From: Streptomyces sp. NBC_00513
Lineage (GTDB): Bacteria; Actinomycetota; Actinomycetes; Streptomycetales; Streptomycetaceae
NCBI RefSeq assembly: GCF_041431415.1
Contig: NZ_CP107845.1
Location: 5,332,001-5,396,000 of the forward strand
Length of the DNA: 64,000 nt
Direction of reading: 5' to 3'
Shown here: piece by piece, positions 34,045 through 44,827 of the stretch
How positions within the stretch are numbered: the first letter of the stretch is position 1
How the letters are laid out: every line of letters starts with the position of its first letter
Translations under genes and position numbers: made by a program
The notes under the pieces: model-generated
What the model was told of the DNA's origin: nothing
Database searches by the model: none
Seen by the model: the letters and a program-made list of their open reading frames with translations, nothing else

Positions 34045-35160
34045 CTACTTCTGCCGCTTGTAGAACGGCAGCGCCACGACCTCGTACGGCTCATGCGTAC
34101 CGCGAATGTCCACGCCGACACCGGAGGTGCCGGGCGCGGCGTGCGCCGCGTCCACGTACGCCATCGCGATCGGCTTGCCCAGCGTCGGCGACGGGGCGCC
34201 CGAGGTGACCTCTCCGACGACCTGCCCGCCCGCGACGACCGGGAACCCGGCGCGCGGGACGCGGCGGCCCTCGGCGATCAGGCCGACCAGCTTGCGCGGC
34301 GGGTTGTCGGCGGCGCGCTCGGCGGCGGCCTCCAGCGCCTTGCGGCCGACGAAGTCCACCTCCTTCTCGAACTTCACGACCCGGCCCAGACCCGCGTCGA
34401 ACGGGGTGAGGGAGGTGGTCAGCTCGTGCCCGTACAGCGGCATGCCCGCCTCCAGGCGCAGGGTGTCGCGGCAGGACAGACCGGCCGGGACCAGGCCGAC
34501 GCCCGCGCCCGCCTCGGTCAGCGCCTGCCACAGCTCCACCGCGTGCTCCGGGGAGACGAACAGCTCGAAGCCGTCCTCGCCGGTGTAGCCCGTCCGCGCG
34601 ATCAGCGCGGGCACCCCGGCCACCGTGCCCGGCAGGCCGGCGTAGTACTTCAGGCCGTCCAGGTCGGCGTCGGTCAGCGACTTCAGGATGCCGGGGGACT
34701 CCGGGCCCTGCACGGCGATCAGCGCGTACGCGTCGCGGTCGTCACGGACCTCGGCGTCGAAGCCGGCGGCCCGCTCGGTGATCGCGTCCAGGACGACCTG
34801 GGCGTTGGAGGCGTTGGCGACGACCATGTACTCGGTCTCGCCCAGGCGGTAGACGATCAGGTCGTCCAGGATCCCGCCGTCCTCCTGACAGATGTGCGTG
34901 TAGCGGGCGCGGCCGACGCCGACGGTCGAGATGTTGCCGACCAGCGCGTAGTCGAGGACCTTCACGGCCTCGGGGCCGGTCAGGGTGATCTCGCCCATGT
35001 GGGAGAGATCGAAGAGACCGGCCTTGGTGCGCACGGCGTTGTGCTCGTCGCGCTCACTGGCGTAGCGCAGCGGCATGTCCCAGCCCGCGAAGTCGGTCAT
35101 GGTCGCACCGAGCGAGCGGTGCAGCGCGTCGAGGGCGGTCAGACGGGGGGCAGTGCTCAT
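34045..35160 (-). CDS. gcvT: Glycine cleavage system aminomethyltransferase (T protein)
   Basis: A 371-residue THF-dependent aminomethyltransferase. Landmarks are GLFDLSHMGEI near the N-terminus (folate site), RTGYTGEDGFELF and RDTLRLEAGMPLYGHEL. It releases ammonia and forms 5,10-methylene-THF. ATG 35160 has GGGAGCC 7 nt upstream. It is the first gene of gcvT-gcvH-glyA and directly follows a tandem glycine riboswitch. Confidence 0.96.
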   Translation of the reverse strand: MSTAPRLTALDALHRSLGATMTDFAGWDMPLRYASERDEHNAVRTKAGLFDLSHMGEITLTGPEAVKVLDYALVGNISTVGVGRARYTHICQEDGGILDDLIVYRLGETEYMVVANASNAQVVLDAITERAAGFDAEVRDDRDAYALIAVQGPESPGILKSLTDADLDGLKYYAGLPGTVAGVPALIARTGYTGEDGFELFVSPEHAVELWQALTEAGAGVGLVPAGLSCRDTLRLEAGMPLYGHELTTSLTPFDAGLGRVVKFEKEVDFVGRKALEAAAERAADNPPRKLVGLIAEGRRVPRAGFPVVAGGQVVGEVTSGAPSPTLGKPIAMAYVDAAHAAPGTSGVGVDIRGTHEPYEVVALPFYKRQK

Positions 35161-35194
35161 GGGTGTGGCTCCCGGGTCCCAGGGCATGACATGA

Positions 35195-35445
35195 CGAGGA
35201 CGATCCTCCCCATCTGTCATCGGAACCTGAGAGGTTCGCCGAGAGTTCCCGCACGAAACGGGACGCGTCGTCGACTTGCACCTTGGGTGGAGCACACGCC
35301 GATGCCGTCGGGGACGGCGGCGCGGCTCGCTTTTCAGATCTGCCTCATCCACGCGGTACGGGGCCTGAGAGATTCAAGGGAGGGACTTGCTCCTTCGGCG
35401 CCCGGGCACGACCTCACGGCCTGCCGGGACTCTCCCGCGCGGATT
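35195..35445 (-). promoter_or_regulatory. Tandem glycine riboswitch upstream of gcvT
   Basis: Two aptamers in series on the minus strand. The first has GGGAGAGTCCCGGCAGG, GCGCCGAAGGAGCAA and AATCTCTCAGGC; the second has CACCCAAGGTGCAAG, GAACCTCTCAGGTTCC and ends GATGACAGATGGGG. The conserved CTCTCAGG element occurs once in each. Glycine binding is expected to switch the gcv operon on. Ends are approximate. An exposed or masked GGGAGCC ribosome binding site follows about 25 nt later. Confidence 0.92.
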
Positions 35446-35646
35446 CAAGCGGCCGGTATGCAGTTGGTGTCCAGATGGCGCACATCATTGCACGCGACGG
35501 CCCGCGACGGGCGTGCGGGCCCGAAAGACCGTGCGTGACCGTGACCGGGCCCGAGCGGGCCCCCGGAACCGGGCATGCCGGATTACCGTCTCTTTACACT
35601 CAGTGGGCAAAGGTCCTTGCGACCCGATTCGGGGGAGGCGATCACT

Positions 35647-36336
35647 GTGGCGGTGCGGAGATTCGGAGTGCTGACGACGACGGGGACCGTGGCGGGAGTG
35701 CCGGCGCAGCGGGCCGCCCACGAGAGACCCGCCCGGGCCGGGGGCACCGCCGTGCGCGACCTGCGCGGCCGGGGCGCGCACGGACCGCGCGGGCTCGACT
35801 TCGCCGACGGGGACATCGTCGTGGTGTCCGGCCTGCCGGGCGGGGGCAAGAGCACCCTGATCAAGCGGGCCGCGACCGGCGGCATCGACTCCCAGGACAC
35901 CCGCGAACGCTGGGAGCGGCGCATGCCCGACGCGCTGCCCTACGCGGCCTACCGACCGCTGGTCCGCGTCGCGCACTACCGGGGCCTGTGGCGGGCCCTG
36001 CGCTCCGGGGCCTCGGTCGTGGTCCACGACTGCGGCACCCAGACCTGGGTGCGGGGACTGCTCGCCGGGTTCGCCCGACGCCGGAACCGGTCCCTGCACC
36101 TGCTGCTCCTCGACACCACCCCGCAGGAGGCCCTGGCCGGGCAGGAGGCACGGGGCCGGCGGGTGTCCGCGTACGCCTTCTCCCGTCACCGCGGCGCGGC
36201 GGACCGGCTCCTGCGCGACGCCGAGTCGGGCAGCCTCCCGCGCGGCTGCGCGTCGGTGGTCCTCCTGGACCGCGCCGCCGCCTCGGGCATCACCCGCATC
36301 GCCTTCGCCCCCGCGCCGCCCGCCCCCGGCGCCTGA
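35647..36336 (+). CDS. P-loop AAA/kinase-like ATPase
   Basis: A 229-residue cytosolic protein with one P-loop, GLPGGGKSTLIKRA (about residues 62-75), and a likely Walker B strand ASVVVHDCG. The pattern is like that of small nucleoside-kinase or zeta-toxin-type AAA proteins that phosphorylate small molecules, with RRNRSLHLLLLDTTPQEAL followed by an Arg-rich lid region. GTG 35647 has GGGGGAGG at ideal spacing. It is followed on the same strand by two SseB-domain genes, and the gap of 81 nt allows an operon. Substrate unknown. Confidence 0.8.
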   Translation: MAVRRFGVLTTTGTVAGVPAQRAAHERPARAGGTAVRDLRGRGAHGPRGLDFADGDIVVVSGLPGGGKSTLIKRAATGGIDSQDTRERWERRMPDALPYAAYRPLVRVAHYRGLWRALRSGASVVVHDCGTQTWVRGLLAGFARRRNRSLHLLLLDTTPQEALAGQEARGRRVSAYAFSRHRGAADRLLRDAESGSLPRGCASVVLLDRAAASGITRIAFAPAPPAPGA

Positions 36337-36417
36337 CGCGCCGGCCCGGGCGAGGGGGGTCCCCGCCGACCCACTAACCTCGGCACGGCAAAGGTGGCGA
36401 TGGCAGCGGAGGCGTGG

Positions 36418-37152
36418 ATGCACGGCGGCGGGTGGCCCGACAACGAGCTGGAGCAGGTGCTCGGGGCGGCGCTGGGAGCGGCGGACGCGGGAGCGCGGAT
36501 CCTGGAGGTCCTCGGCCGCAGCCGGCTCTGGGTGCCGCTGCCGGCCGGTGGCGCGCCCGACGCCGCCGACCTGACCCTCCCGACGATGCAGATCGGCGGC
36601 CAGGCGTACGTCCCCGTCTACAGCTCCGAGGCCCAGTTCCGTTTCTGCGTCGGCCCCGGCATGGACTTCGCCGTGGCCCCCGCCGTGGAGTTCGCCCGCG
36701 GCCTGCCGCCGCAGATCGGCCTCGCCGTGAACCCGGAGGGTGCCGTCGGCGTCCCGCTGCCCCCGGCCGCCGTCGCGGAACTGTGCCGCACGGGACGGAC
36801 CCCGCTCGACGGCCCCGCCACCGGCGGCCGCGTCCGCCTCTTCGAGCCGGACTGGCAGCACGACCCGGTGGACTTCCTCGCCGCGGCCGGCGAGGAGTTC
36901 CGTGCCACCGGGGTGGTCGCCGCGGCGCACCGCTGCCTGGCCAGCGTGGAGGGCGGGGCGCCCGAGTTGTACATCGGTGTCCGACTGGTGGGATGGGATC
37001 CCGGGTCGCGGAACGCGCCGATGGAGGCGCTCGGCCGGGCGCTGGCCCGGGTACCGGCGCCCTGGCCGGTGCAGTTGATCCTCCTGGACGCCGCCGAGGA
37101 CCCGGTCACGGAGTGGATTCGTGAGCGTGTGCGCCCCTTCTACCTCCCGTAG
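36418..37152 (+). CDS. SseB-domain protein (1)
   Basis: A roughly 244-residue protein built of an SseB N-terminal domain (LWVPLPAGG, IGGQAYVPVYSSEAQFRF) and an SseB C-terminal-like domain (GAPELYIGVRLVGWDP). SseB was named for altered serine sensitivity in E. coli; its molecular role is unknown. In streptomycetes SseB domains occur in many copies, some near secretion systems. ATG 36418 has GGAGG at 5 nt and was preferred; GTG 36394 and ATG 36400 are in-frame alternatives. The final motif RPFYLP is shared with the next gene (RPFYDR), which indicates common ancestry. Confidence 0.85.
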   Translation: MHGGGWPDNELEQVLGAALGAADAGARILEVLGRSRLWVPLPAGGAPDAADLTLPTMQIGGQAYVPVYSSEAQFRFCVGPGMDFAVAPAVEFARGLPPQIGLAVNPEGAVGVPLPPAAVAELCRTGRTPLDGPATGGRVRLFEPDWQHDPVDFLAAAGEEFRATGVVAAAHRCLASVEGGAPELYIGVRLVGWDPGSRNAPMEALGRALARVPAPWPVQLILLDAAEDPVTEWIRERVRPFYLP

Positions 37153-37238
37153 GGCCGCTTAAGCTGATTACATCTCTTGGCCCCGCTCGCGTGGCCTGGG
37201 TAACGGGTGGACGACGGGCGGACGAAGAGGGGTACCGG

Positions 37239-37979
37239 GTGAGTGCGTCAGGCACGGCCGCGGCCGGGCAGGTCGAGCACATGCTGCGCCAGGTGACTCC
37301 CGGGCGCTATGAGAGCTACGAGTCGCTTCTGCACGCCCTGGCCGAGGGCCGGCTGTGGATGTTGTTGTGGCAGGGGCAGCCGGGTTCACCGGACGCCCAG
37401 TACGGGGGGATGGAGGTCGACGGGCTCGGATACGCGCCCTGCGTGACCTCCCCGCAGGAACTGGCCGCCAGCGGTTGGAACCGCGGCTACGAGGTGGTCA
37501 CCGGCCGGGACATCGCCCGCGCCCTCTACCCGGACCGCTGGGGGCTGTGGCTCAACCCGCACGCCCAGGGCGGCGGCCTCGGACTGCCCTGGGCCGACCT
37601 CCGCCGGATCGCGACGGGCCTCGACCGGATGCCCGCCGGACCGCTGCGCCTGTCGGAGCCCGCCCTGGAGCTCCCGCAGTTCTACGGTCTGCTCACCCAG
37701 CACGCGCACCGCACGCCGGCCGTCCGCTCGCTCCGCAGGGCCTGGGTGCAGCCGTCGCTCGGATCGGCGTACCTCGCCGTCGGGCTCGACCTGTACGACG
37801 CCTCCGCGCCCGCGCTGGAGTCCGTCCGGGAGATGATGCGGCAGTCGGTGGGGGCGGTCCCCGAGGGCGTTCCCGTGTGCACCGTCGCGCTGGCCGACGA
37901 GCACGACCCGATCGCGATGTGGCTGCGTTCGCAGACCCGCCCCTTCTATGACCGCGAGGGCCAGGCGCCCTCGTACTAG
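37239..37979 (+). CDS. SseB-domain protein (2)
   Basis: A 246-residue protein related to its upstream neighbour: LWMLLWQGQPGSPDAQYGGM in the N-terminal half, GYAPCVTSPQELAAS, and a C-terminal part with LGSAYLAVGLDLYDAS ending in SQTRPFYDREG. It has an SseB-like fold without catalytic motifs. GTG 37239 has AGAGGGG upstream. The 86-nt gap and similar design suggest a duplicated pair acting together. Location next to serine/glycine catabolism may be chance. Confidence 0.82.
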   Translation: MSASGTAAAGQVEHMLRQVTPGRYESYESLLHALAEGRLWMLLWQGQPGSPDAQYGGMEVDGLGYAPCVTSPQELAASGWNRGYEVVTGRDIARALYPDRWGLWLNPHAQGGGLGLPWADLRRIATGLDRMPAGPLRLSEPALELPQFYGLLTQHAHRTPAVRSLRRAWVQPSLGSAYLAVGLDLYDASAPALESVREMMRQSVGAVPEGVPVCTVALADEHDPIAMWLRSQTRPFYDREGQAPSY

Positions 37980-38629
37980 AGCGTCCCCCCGGGCCTCCGT
38001 CGGACCGTCGACGGAGGCCTTCCGCGTGCCCCCTTCCCCGGCCTCCCGCGAGAGCGCCCCACCGGGCCCTCTCCAGGGCCTCCCGTCAGGCCGTCCGCGC
38101 CCCCGGGGCGTCTTCCGGGGGCCCGCGCGCCCCCGATGTCCGAACGCCGGGACGGGGCGTGGAGAACACCTCGGGCCACCGGCGACCGCCGCCCCTCCAC
38201 AGCCTTCGTCTTGTCCTGATTTCTTCGGTCTTGTGCGTCCAAAAGGCGTGCGAGTCTTGCGAGTTGGGCGCCATGTCCGGTTCCGTACCGAACAGGCGGT
38301 CTTGCTCCGCTGAGACGCGAGTGAAGTCCGGATAACGGGTACCGGGACGTCAGATCACGTTTGCGCATCCATTCATCTGCGGGTCTGGCGGCTGGTCGAG
38401 CGCCCGATGAAGACTCCCCACCCAAGAGCCGATCAGTCCTTCGGGACGCGGTTCGGTTCGTTGACTGCACCTGTTGTTTCGCACGGCACTTTCGCAGCAC
38501 TTCCCGCACTTCCCGCACCTCACACGCGTTGCGCGTGTCCACGCACTCCGAGCGCCACTCCGCACCAACGCCGCCACAGCGGCGGGCATGGGCCGGCACA
38601 CCCGTCGGCCGAGAGGGGTCCCCACCACG
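37980..38629. other. 650-nt intergenic region before the oligopeptide transporter
   Basis: No gene is supported. A terminator for the SseB gene lies at 37992-38019. GGGGGCCCGCGCGCCCCC near 38117 is another small hairpin. From about 38210 to 38530 the DNA is AT-richer, as in a promoter region; it contains repeats of GCACTTCCC (38497-38517). The transporter promoter must lie here, but I cannot place it firmly. Confidence 0.5.
37992..38019 (+). terminator. Terminator after the second SseB gene
   Basis: GGCCTCCGTCG (37992-38002) pairs with CGACGGAGGCC (38009-38019), a perfect 11-bp stem with 6-nt loop, 13 nt after the stop. Confidence 0.75.
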
Positions 38630-39622
38630 ATGACGGCACCACTGCATGACACGGACGCGGAAACACCCGCACCCGTGTCCGTAGCCGACGTCCCTGCCAA
38701 GGCCATCGAAGGCCGCTCGCCCGGCCGCATCGCCTGGATGCGGCTCAAGCGCGACAAGGTCGCGCTGACCGGCGGCGTGGTCGTGATCCTCCTGATCCTG
38801 GTGGCCGTCTTCGCGCCGCTGATCGTGAGCCTGCTGGGCCATCCGCCCAACGAGTTCCACGAAGACATGCTCGACCCGGACTTCGGGACGCCGCTCGGTT
38901 CGTTCGGCGGCATGAGCTCCGACTTCCTGCTGGGCGTCGAACCGACCAACGGGCGCGACGTGTTCAGCCGGATCGTCTACGGCGCCCGCATATCCCTGGT
39001 CGTCGCCTTCCTCGCGGCCTTCGTCTCGGTGATCCTCGGCAGCCTGCTCGGCGCGCTCGCCGGATTCCTGGGCGGCTGGGTCGACGGCGTCATCAGCCGC
39101 ACCATGGACCTGCTGCTGGCCTTCCCGCAGCTGCTGTTCACCATCGCCCTCGTGTCCGTGGTCCCCAACTCCCTCTGGGGGTTCGAGGGTTCGGGCGTCC
39201 GAATGGGCGTGCTGATCGTCGTCATCGGCTTCTTCGGCTGGCCGTACATCGGCCGCATCGTCCGAGGACAGACGATCTCCCTGCGTGAACGCGAATACGT
39301 CGAGGCCGCGCGCAGCCTCGGGGCGGGCCGCGGCTACATCCTGATCAAGGAGCTGCTGCCCAACCTGGTCGCGCCGATCCTCGTCTACTCGACGCTGATC
39401 ATCCCGACCAACATCCTGACGGAGGCGGCCCTCAGCTTCCTCGGTGCCGGCGTCAAGCCGCCCACCGCCTCCTGGGGCAAGATGCTGTCCGACGCCGTCC
39501 CCATCTACCAGGACGACCCCATGTACATGGTGGTCCCGGGCCTCACGATCTTCATCACCGTCCTGGCGTTCAACCTCTTCGGGGACGGGCTGCGCGACGC
39601 ACTCGACCCCAAGGGCAGCTGA
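38630..39622 (+). CDS. Oligopeptide ABC transporter permease (DppC-like)
   Basis: A 330-residue membrane permease of the OppC/DppC type. After a soluble N-terminus (OppC_N region, IAWMRLKRDKVALTGG) come six membrane helices. The EAA loop that contacts the ATPase is EYVEAARSLGAGRGYILIKE. Together with the DppB-like permease at 41602 it forms the channel. Unusually it precedes the binding-protein gene. ATG 38630 follows AGAGGGG at 12 nt. Gene order here is C-A-B-D-F. Confidence 0.93.
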   Translation: MTAPLHDTDAETPAPVSVADVPAKAIEGRSPGRIAWMRLKRDKVALTGGVVVILLILVAVFAPLIVSLLGHPPNEFHEDMLDPDFGTPLGSFGGMSSDFLLGVEPTNGRDVFSRIVYGARISLVVAFLAAFVSVILGSLLGALAGFLGGWVDGVISRTMDLLLAFPQLLFTIALVSVVPNSLWGFEGSGVRMGVLIVVIGFFGWPYIGRIVRGQTISLREREYVEAARSLGAGRGYILIKELLPNLVAPILVYSTLIIPTNILTEAALSFLGAGVKPPTASWGKMLSDAVPIYQDDPMYMVVPGLTIFITVLAFNLFGDGLRDALDPKGS

Positions 39623-39662
39623 ACCGCTTCTTCGATTCACCACCTATGGAGGTTGGACAACC

Positions 39663-41423
39663 GTGATCCGCAGAAAGCAGGCACTCGCGATCACCGCCGT
39701 GGTCGCCGCCCTGTCGATGACCGCCGCGTGTGGCGGTGGCAAGGACGAGGGCAAGAAGTCCGAGGGCGCGAACGACAAGGGCTACAGCGGTGCCTCCACG
39801 GCCCTGGTGAACGCCTCGGACAAGAAGGGCGGCGAGCTGAAGCTCTGGTCGCCCCAGGACGTCGACTACCTCGACCCGGCGCGCGCCTACTACGGTTTCG
39901 TGTGGAACCTGCAGCGCCTCTACATCCGCCAGCTCTTCGCGTACGACAGCAAGCCGGGCGCCGCGGGCACCAAGCTGGTCCCGGACCTCGCCGAGGCCGC
40001 GCCGGTCCTGAGCAACGACGGCAAGACGTACACCGTCAAGATCAAGGACGGCGTGAAGTTCGAGGACGGCACGCCGATCACCTCGAAGGACTTCAAGTAC
40101 GGCATCGAGCGCGTCTTCGCGCAGGACGTGCTGTCCGGCGGCCCGACGTACCTGGTCGACCTGCTCGACCAGGGTCAGAAGTACCCGGGCCCGTACAAGG
40201 ACACCGACCCGAACAAGATGGGTCTGAAGTCGGTCCAGACGCCGGACGACAAGACGATCGTCTTCAACCTGGCCAGCGCCAACTCTGACTTCAACTACCT
40301 GCTGGCGATGCCGTCCTCCTCGCCGGTCCCGGCGGCGAAGGACCAGGGCGCGGGCTACACCAACAAGCCCGTCTCCACCGGCCCCTACAAGGTCGAGAGC
40401 TTCACCGCGGGCAAGGGCGCCACCTTCGTCCGCAACGAGAACTGGGACCCGAAGACGGACACGATCCGCAAGGGTCTGCCGGACAAGGTCAGCTTCACGG
40501 TCACGACCAACCCGGACGACATGGACCAGCGCCTGCTCTCCGGCGACATCGACCTCGCCGTCGACGGCACCGGTGTCCAGCAGGCCGCGAAGAACAAGAT
40601 CCTCAAGGACGCGAACCTCAAGAAGAACGCGGACAACCCCTTCACGGGCTACATCCGTTACTTCGCCTTCCCGCAGACGGTCGCGCCGTTCGAGAACATC
40701 GAGTGCCGCAAGGCCGTCATCTACGCGGCCGACCCGAAGTCGCTGCAGAACGCCCGCGGTGGCCCGACCAGCGGTGACCTCGGCGCGAACATGCTGCCGC
40801 CCGGCATCCCCGGCTCGGACAAGTCCTTCGACCCGTGGGGCCTGACCGCCGGCAAGCCGCAGGAGCAGAAGGCCAAGGACGCGCTCAAGGCCTGTGGCAA
40901 GCCCGACGGGTTCGAGACCACCATCGCGGTCCGCAACAACCGCGCCCCCGAGGTCAAGACCGCCGAGTCCCTCCAGGCCTCGCTCGCCAAGGTCGGCATC
41001 AAGGCCACGATCGACCAGTACGACGGCAAGCTCTCCTCCTCCACGATCGGTTCGCCCGAGAACGTGAAGAAGAAGAACTACGGCATCATCGTCATGGGCT
41101 GGGGCGCCGACTACAACTCCGGTTCGGGCTTCCTCCAGCCGCTGGTCGACGGCTCGTTCATCCTGCCGAACGGCAACAACAACTACACGATGCTGGACGA
41201 CCCCGAGGTCAACGGCCTGTTCGACAAGGCCGCGAACGCCGCCACCCCGGACGCCGCCGCTCCGTTCTACACGGACATCAACAAGAAGATCATGGAGAAG
41301 GCTCTCTACCTCCCGATCAACTTCGACAAGGCGCTCATCTACCACAACCCGCGCCTGACGAACGTCTACTTCAACGACTCGATGGGCCGCATCGACCTCG
41401 CTGTCCTGGGCGTCGCCAAGTAG
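39663..41423 (+). CDS. Oligopeptide ABC transporter substrate-binding lipoprotein (DppA/OppA-like)
   Basis: A 586-residue SBP_bac_5 family lipoprotein. The signal peptide ends SMTAAC; a Lys/Glu-rich linker follows. The core has the signature region around VKIKDGVKFEDGTPITSKDF and the C-terminal FDKALIYHNPRLTNVY. It captures peptides outside the membrane and delivers them to the permease pair. GTG 39663 has GGAGG at 10 nt. Codon use is heavily biased to optimal codons and a hairpin follows, both consistent with higher expression than the rest of the operon. Confidence 0.93.
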   Translation: MIRRKQALAITAVVAALSMTAACGGGKDEGKKSEGANDKGYSGASTALVNASDKKGGELKLWSPQDVDYLDPARAYYGFVWNLQRLYIRQLFAYDSKPGAAGTKLVPDLAEAAPVLSNDGKTYTVKIKDGVKFEDGTPITSKDFKYGIERVFAQDVLSGGPTYLVDLLDQGQKYPGPYKDTDPNKMGLKSVQTPDDKTIVFNLASANSDFNYLLAMPSSSPVPAAKDQGAGYTNKPVSTGPYKVESFTAGKGATFVRNENWDPKTDTIRKGLPDKVSFTVTTNPDDMDQRLLSGDIDLAVDGTGVQQAAKNKILKDANLKKNADNPFTGYIRYFAFPQTVAPFENIECRKAVIYAADPKSLQNARGGPTSGDLGANMLPPGIPGSDKSFDPWGLTAGKPQEQKAKDALKACGKPDGFETTIAVRNNRAPEVKTAESLQASLAKVGIKATIDQYDGKLSSSTIGSPENVKKKNYGIIVMGWGADYNSGSGFLQPLVDGSFILPNGNNNYTMLDDPEVNGLFDKAANAATPDAAAPFYTDINKKIMEKALYLPINFDKALIYHNPRLTNVYFNDSMGRIDLAVLGVAK

Positions 41424-41435
41424 TCGTCCCACCGT

Positions 41436-41463
41436 CCGGCGGCCGCTCCACCGCGGCCGCCGG
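41436..41463 (+). terminator. Intra-operon hairpin after the binding-protein gene
   Basis: CCGGCGGCCGC (41436-41446) and GCGGCCGCCGG (41453-41463) form an 11-bp stem with 6-nt loop, 12 nt after the stop. It may act as a partial terminator or as a 3' end stabiliser so that the binding protein is made in excess. Confidence 0.65.
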
Positions 41464-41545
41464 GCACCAGCAGGCCAGAGCAATTCGCAAGTAAGTGCCT
41501 TCACCGCACATGCGCTAGTCCGAAGGGCAGGTGAAGGCCGCAGGC

Positions 41546-41580
41546 GGCGGCTGTCGTCCCCACAAGGGGCGGCAGCCGCC
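41546..41580 (+). promoter_or_regulatory. Second hairpin directly before the DppB-like gene
   Basis: GGCGGCTG (41546-41553) and CAGCCGCC (41573-41580) pair, with an inner CCCC/GGGG stem. It ends 21 nt before the GTG at 41602, which lacks a clear ribosome binding site. Confidence 0.5.
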
Positions 41581-41601
41581 CGCCCCGGGCGGCCGACTGC
41601 A

Positions 41602-42599
<998 letters not shown>

Positions 42600-42603
<4 letters not shown>

Positions 42604-43718
42604 CCGAGAACCCCGCCGTTTCGACCGGCACCTCCGGCGAGCCCGCGTTCGTCCCCGAGCAGGCGAAGGGGGAGACCCGCGCCGGCGACTCCTTCCTCTC
42701 CGTACGCGACCTCAAGGTCCACTTCCCGACCGACGACGGCCTCGTCAAGTCCGTCGACGGGCTCTCCTTCGACCTGGAGCGCGGCAAGACGCTCGGCATC
42801 GTCGGCGAGTCCGGCTCGGGCAAGTCGGTGACCTCGCTGGCCATCATGGGCCTGCACCGCACCGGCAACGCCCGCAGCCGTCCGCACATCTCCGGGCAGG
42901 TCGTGCTCGACGGCGAGGACCTGGTCCAGGCCGACGCCGACCACGTGCGCAAGCTGCGCGGGCACAAGATGGCGATGGTCTTCCAGGACCCGCTGTCCGC
43001 GATGCACCCGTACTACTCGGTGGGCAAGCAGATCATCGAGGCCTACCGGACCCACCACGACGTCGACAAGAAGACCGCCCGCAAGCGGGCCGTCGAGATG
43101 CTCGACCGGGTCGGCATCCCCGAGCCCCACCGGCGCGTGGACGCGTACCCCCACGAGTTCTCCGGCGGCATGCGCCAGCGCGCCATGATCGCCATGGCGC
43201 TGGTCAACAACCCCGAACTGCTCATCGCGGACGAGCCCACGACCGCCCTGGACGTCACCGTCCAGGCGCAGATCCTGGACCTCATCCGCGACCTGCAGAA
43301 GGAGTTCGGCTCCGCGGTCATCATGATCACGCACGACCTCGGCGTGGTCGCCGAGATGGCCGACGACATCCTCGTGATGTACGGAGGCCGGTGCGTGGAG
43401 CGCGGCACCGCCGAGAAGGTCTTCTACGGCCCCCGGCACCCCTACACCTGGGGGCTGCTCGGCTCGATGCCGCGCATCGACCGCGACCAGACCGAGCGGC
43501 TGATCCCGGTGAAGGGCTCGCCCCCCAGCCTCATCAACATCCCGAGCGGCTGCGCGTTCAACCCCCGGTGCCCCTACGCCGACGTACCCAAGGGCGGCAT
43601 CACCCGCACCCAGCGCCCCGAGCTGACCGAGGACGACAGCCGGCACTGGTCCGCCTGCCACATGTCGCAGGAGGAGCGGACCCGGATCTGGACCGAAGAG
43701 ATTGCGCCGAAGCTGTGA
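42600..43718 (+). CDS. Oligopeptide ABC transporter ATPase (DppD-like)
   Basis: A 372-residue ABC ATPase. Walker A GESGSGKS, signature [15 protein letters not shown], Walker B LLIADEPT and H-loop ITHDLG are complete. The oligopeptide C-terminal domain follows with a cysteine cluster (CAFNPRCPY ... WSACH), where DppD-type proteins of this family may bind an iron-sulfur cluster. GTG 42600 overlaps the DppB stop (GTGA) and has GAGG upstream. It pairs with the next gene as heterodimer. Confidence 0.94.
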
Positions 43719-44827
43719 CCGACATGAACGAGACGGGCGCGGCGGAGGCCTCCTCCGCGCAGGCCGCGGCGGACACCGCCGAGGAGCCGCTGCTGAAGGT
43801 GACCGGGCTGGTCAAGCACTTCCCCATCAACAAGGGGCTGTTGCGCCGCCAGGCCGGCGCCGTCAAGGCCGTGGACGGCATCGACTTCGACGTCCGGCGG
43901 GGTGAGACCCTCGGCATCGTCGGCGAGTCCGGCTGCGGCAAGTCCACCATGGGCCGGCTGATCACCCGACTGCTCGAACCGACCGGCGGAAAGGTCGAGT
44001 TCGAGGGCCGGGACATCACGCACCTGAGCGTCGCGGGCATGCGCCCGCTGCGCCGCGACGTGCAGATGATCTTCCAGGACCCGTACGGCTCGCTGAACCC
44101 CCGCCACACGGTGGGCACGATCGTCGGGGCGCCCTTCAAGCTCCAGAAGGTCACCCCCGAGGGCGGCGTCAAGGCCGAGGTCCAGCGGCTGCTCTCGCTG
44201 GTGGGCCTCAACCCCGAGCACTACAACCGCTACCCGCACGAGTTCTCCGGCGGTCAGCGGCAGCGCATCGGCATCGCGCGGGCCCTGGCCCTCAAGCCGA
44301 AGCTCGTCGTCGCCGACGAGCCGGTGTCGGCGCTGGACGTCTCGATCCAGGCCCAGGTGGTGAACCTGCTGGACGACCTCCAGGAGGAACTCGGCCTCAC
44401 GTACGTGATCATCGCGCACGACCTGTCGGTCATCCGGCACGTCTCGGACCGCATCGCGGTGATGTACCTCGGCAAGATCGTGGAGCTGGCCGACCGCAAG
44501 TCGCTGTACGAGGCGCCGATGCACCCCTACACGACCGCGCTCATGTCGGCGGTGCCGGTGCCGGACCCGAGGCGGCGTGGCGCGAAGAGCGGGCGCATCC
44601 TGCTCAAGGGCGACGTCCCGTCGCCGATCTCGCCGCCGAGCGGCTGCCGGTTCCACACCCGGTGCTGGAAGGCCACCGAGCTGTGCACCACGCAGGAGCC
44701 GCCGCTGGTGGCCCTGAAGACGGGGCACCAGGTCGCCTGCCACCACCCGGAGAACGCGCCGGACCAGGCGCCGGGCGACAAGGCCCTGCCGGGCGCCGCC
44801 GAAGTGGTGGACACCCCGACGGTGTAG
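43715..44827 (+). CDS. Oligopeptide ABC transporter ATPase (DppF-like)
   Basis: A 370-residue ABC ATPase with Walker A GESGCGKS, signature [15 protein letters not shown], Walker [13 protein letters not shown] and H-loop IAHDLS, followed by the oligopeptide C-terminal domain with [17 protein letters not shown] 43715 overlaps the DppD stop by 4 nt; ATG 43724 is an alternative start. It is the last gene of the transporter operon. The stop codon is followed immediately by a 21-bp minisatellite. Confidence 0.94.
   Translation: MTDMNETGAAEASSAQAAADTAEEPLLKVTGLVKHFPINKGLLRRQAGAVKAVDGIDFDVRRGETLGIVGESGCGKSTMGRLITRLLEPTGGKVEFEGRDITHLSVAGMRPLRRDVQMIFQDPYGSLNPRHTVGTIVGAPFKLQKVTPEGGVKAEVQRLLSLVGLNPEHYNRYPHEFSGGQRQRIGIARALALKPKLVVADEPVSALDVSIQAQVVNLLDDLQEELGLTYVIIAHDLSVIRHVSDRIAVMYLGKIVELADRKSLYEAPMHPYTTALMSAVPVPDPRRRGAKSGRILLKGDVPSPISPPSGCRFHTRCWKATELCTTQEPPLVALKTGHQVACHHPENAPDQAPGDKALPGAAEVVDTPTV

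Noticed and set aside
38461..38520. TTGACT at 38461 as a -35 of the oligopeptide transporter
   Set aside because: No acceptable -10 lies 16-19 bp downstream.
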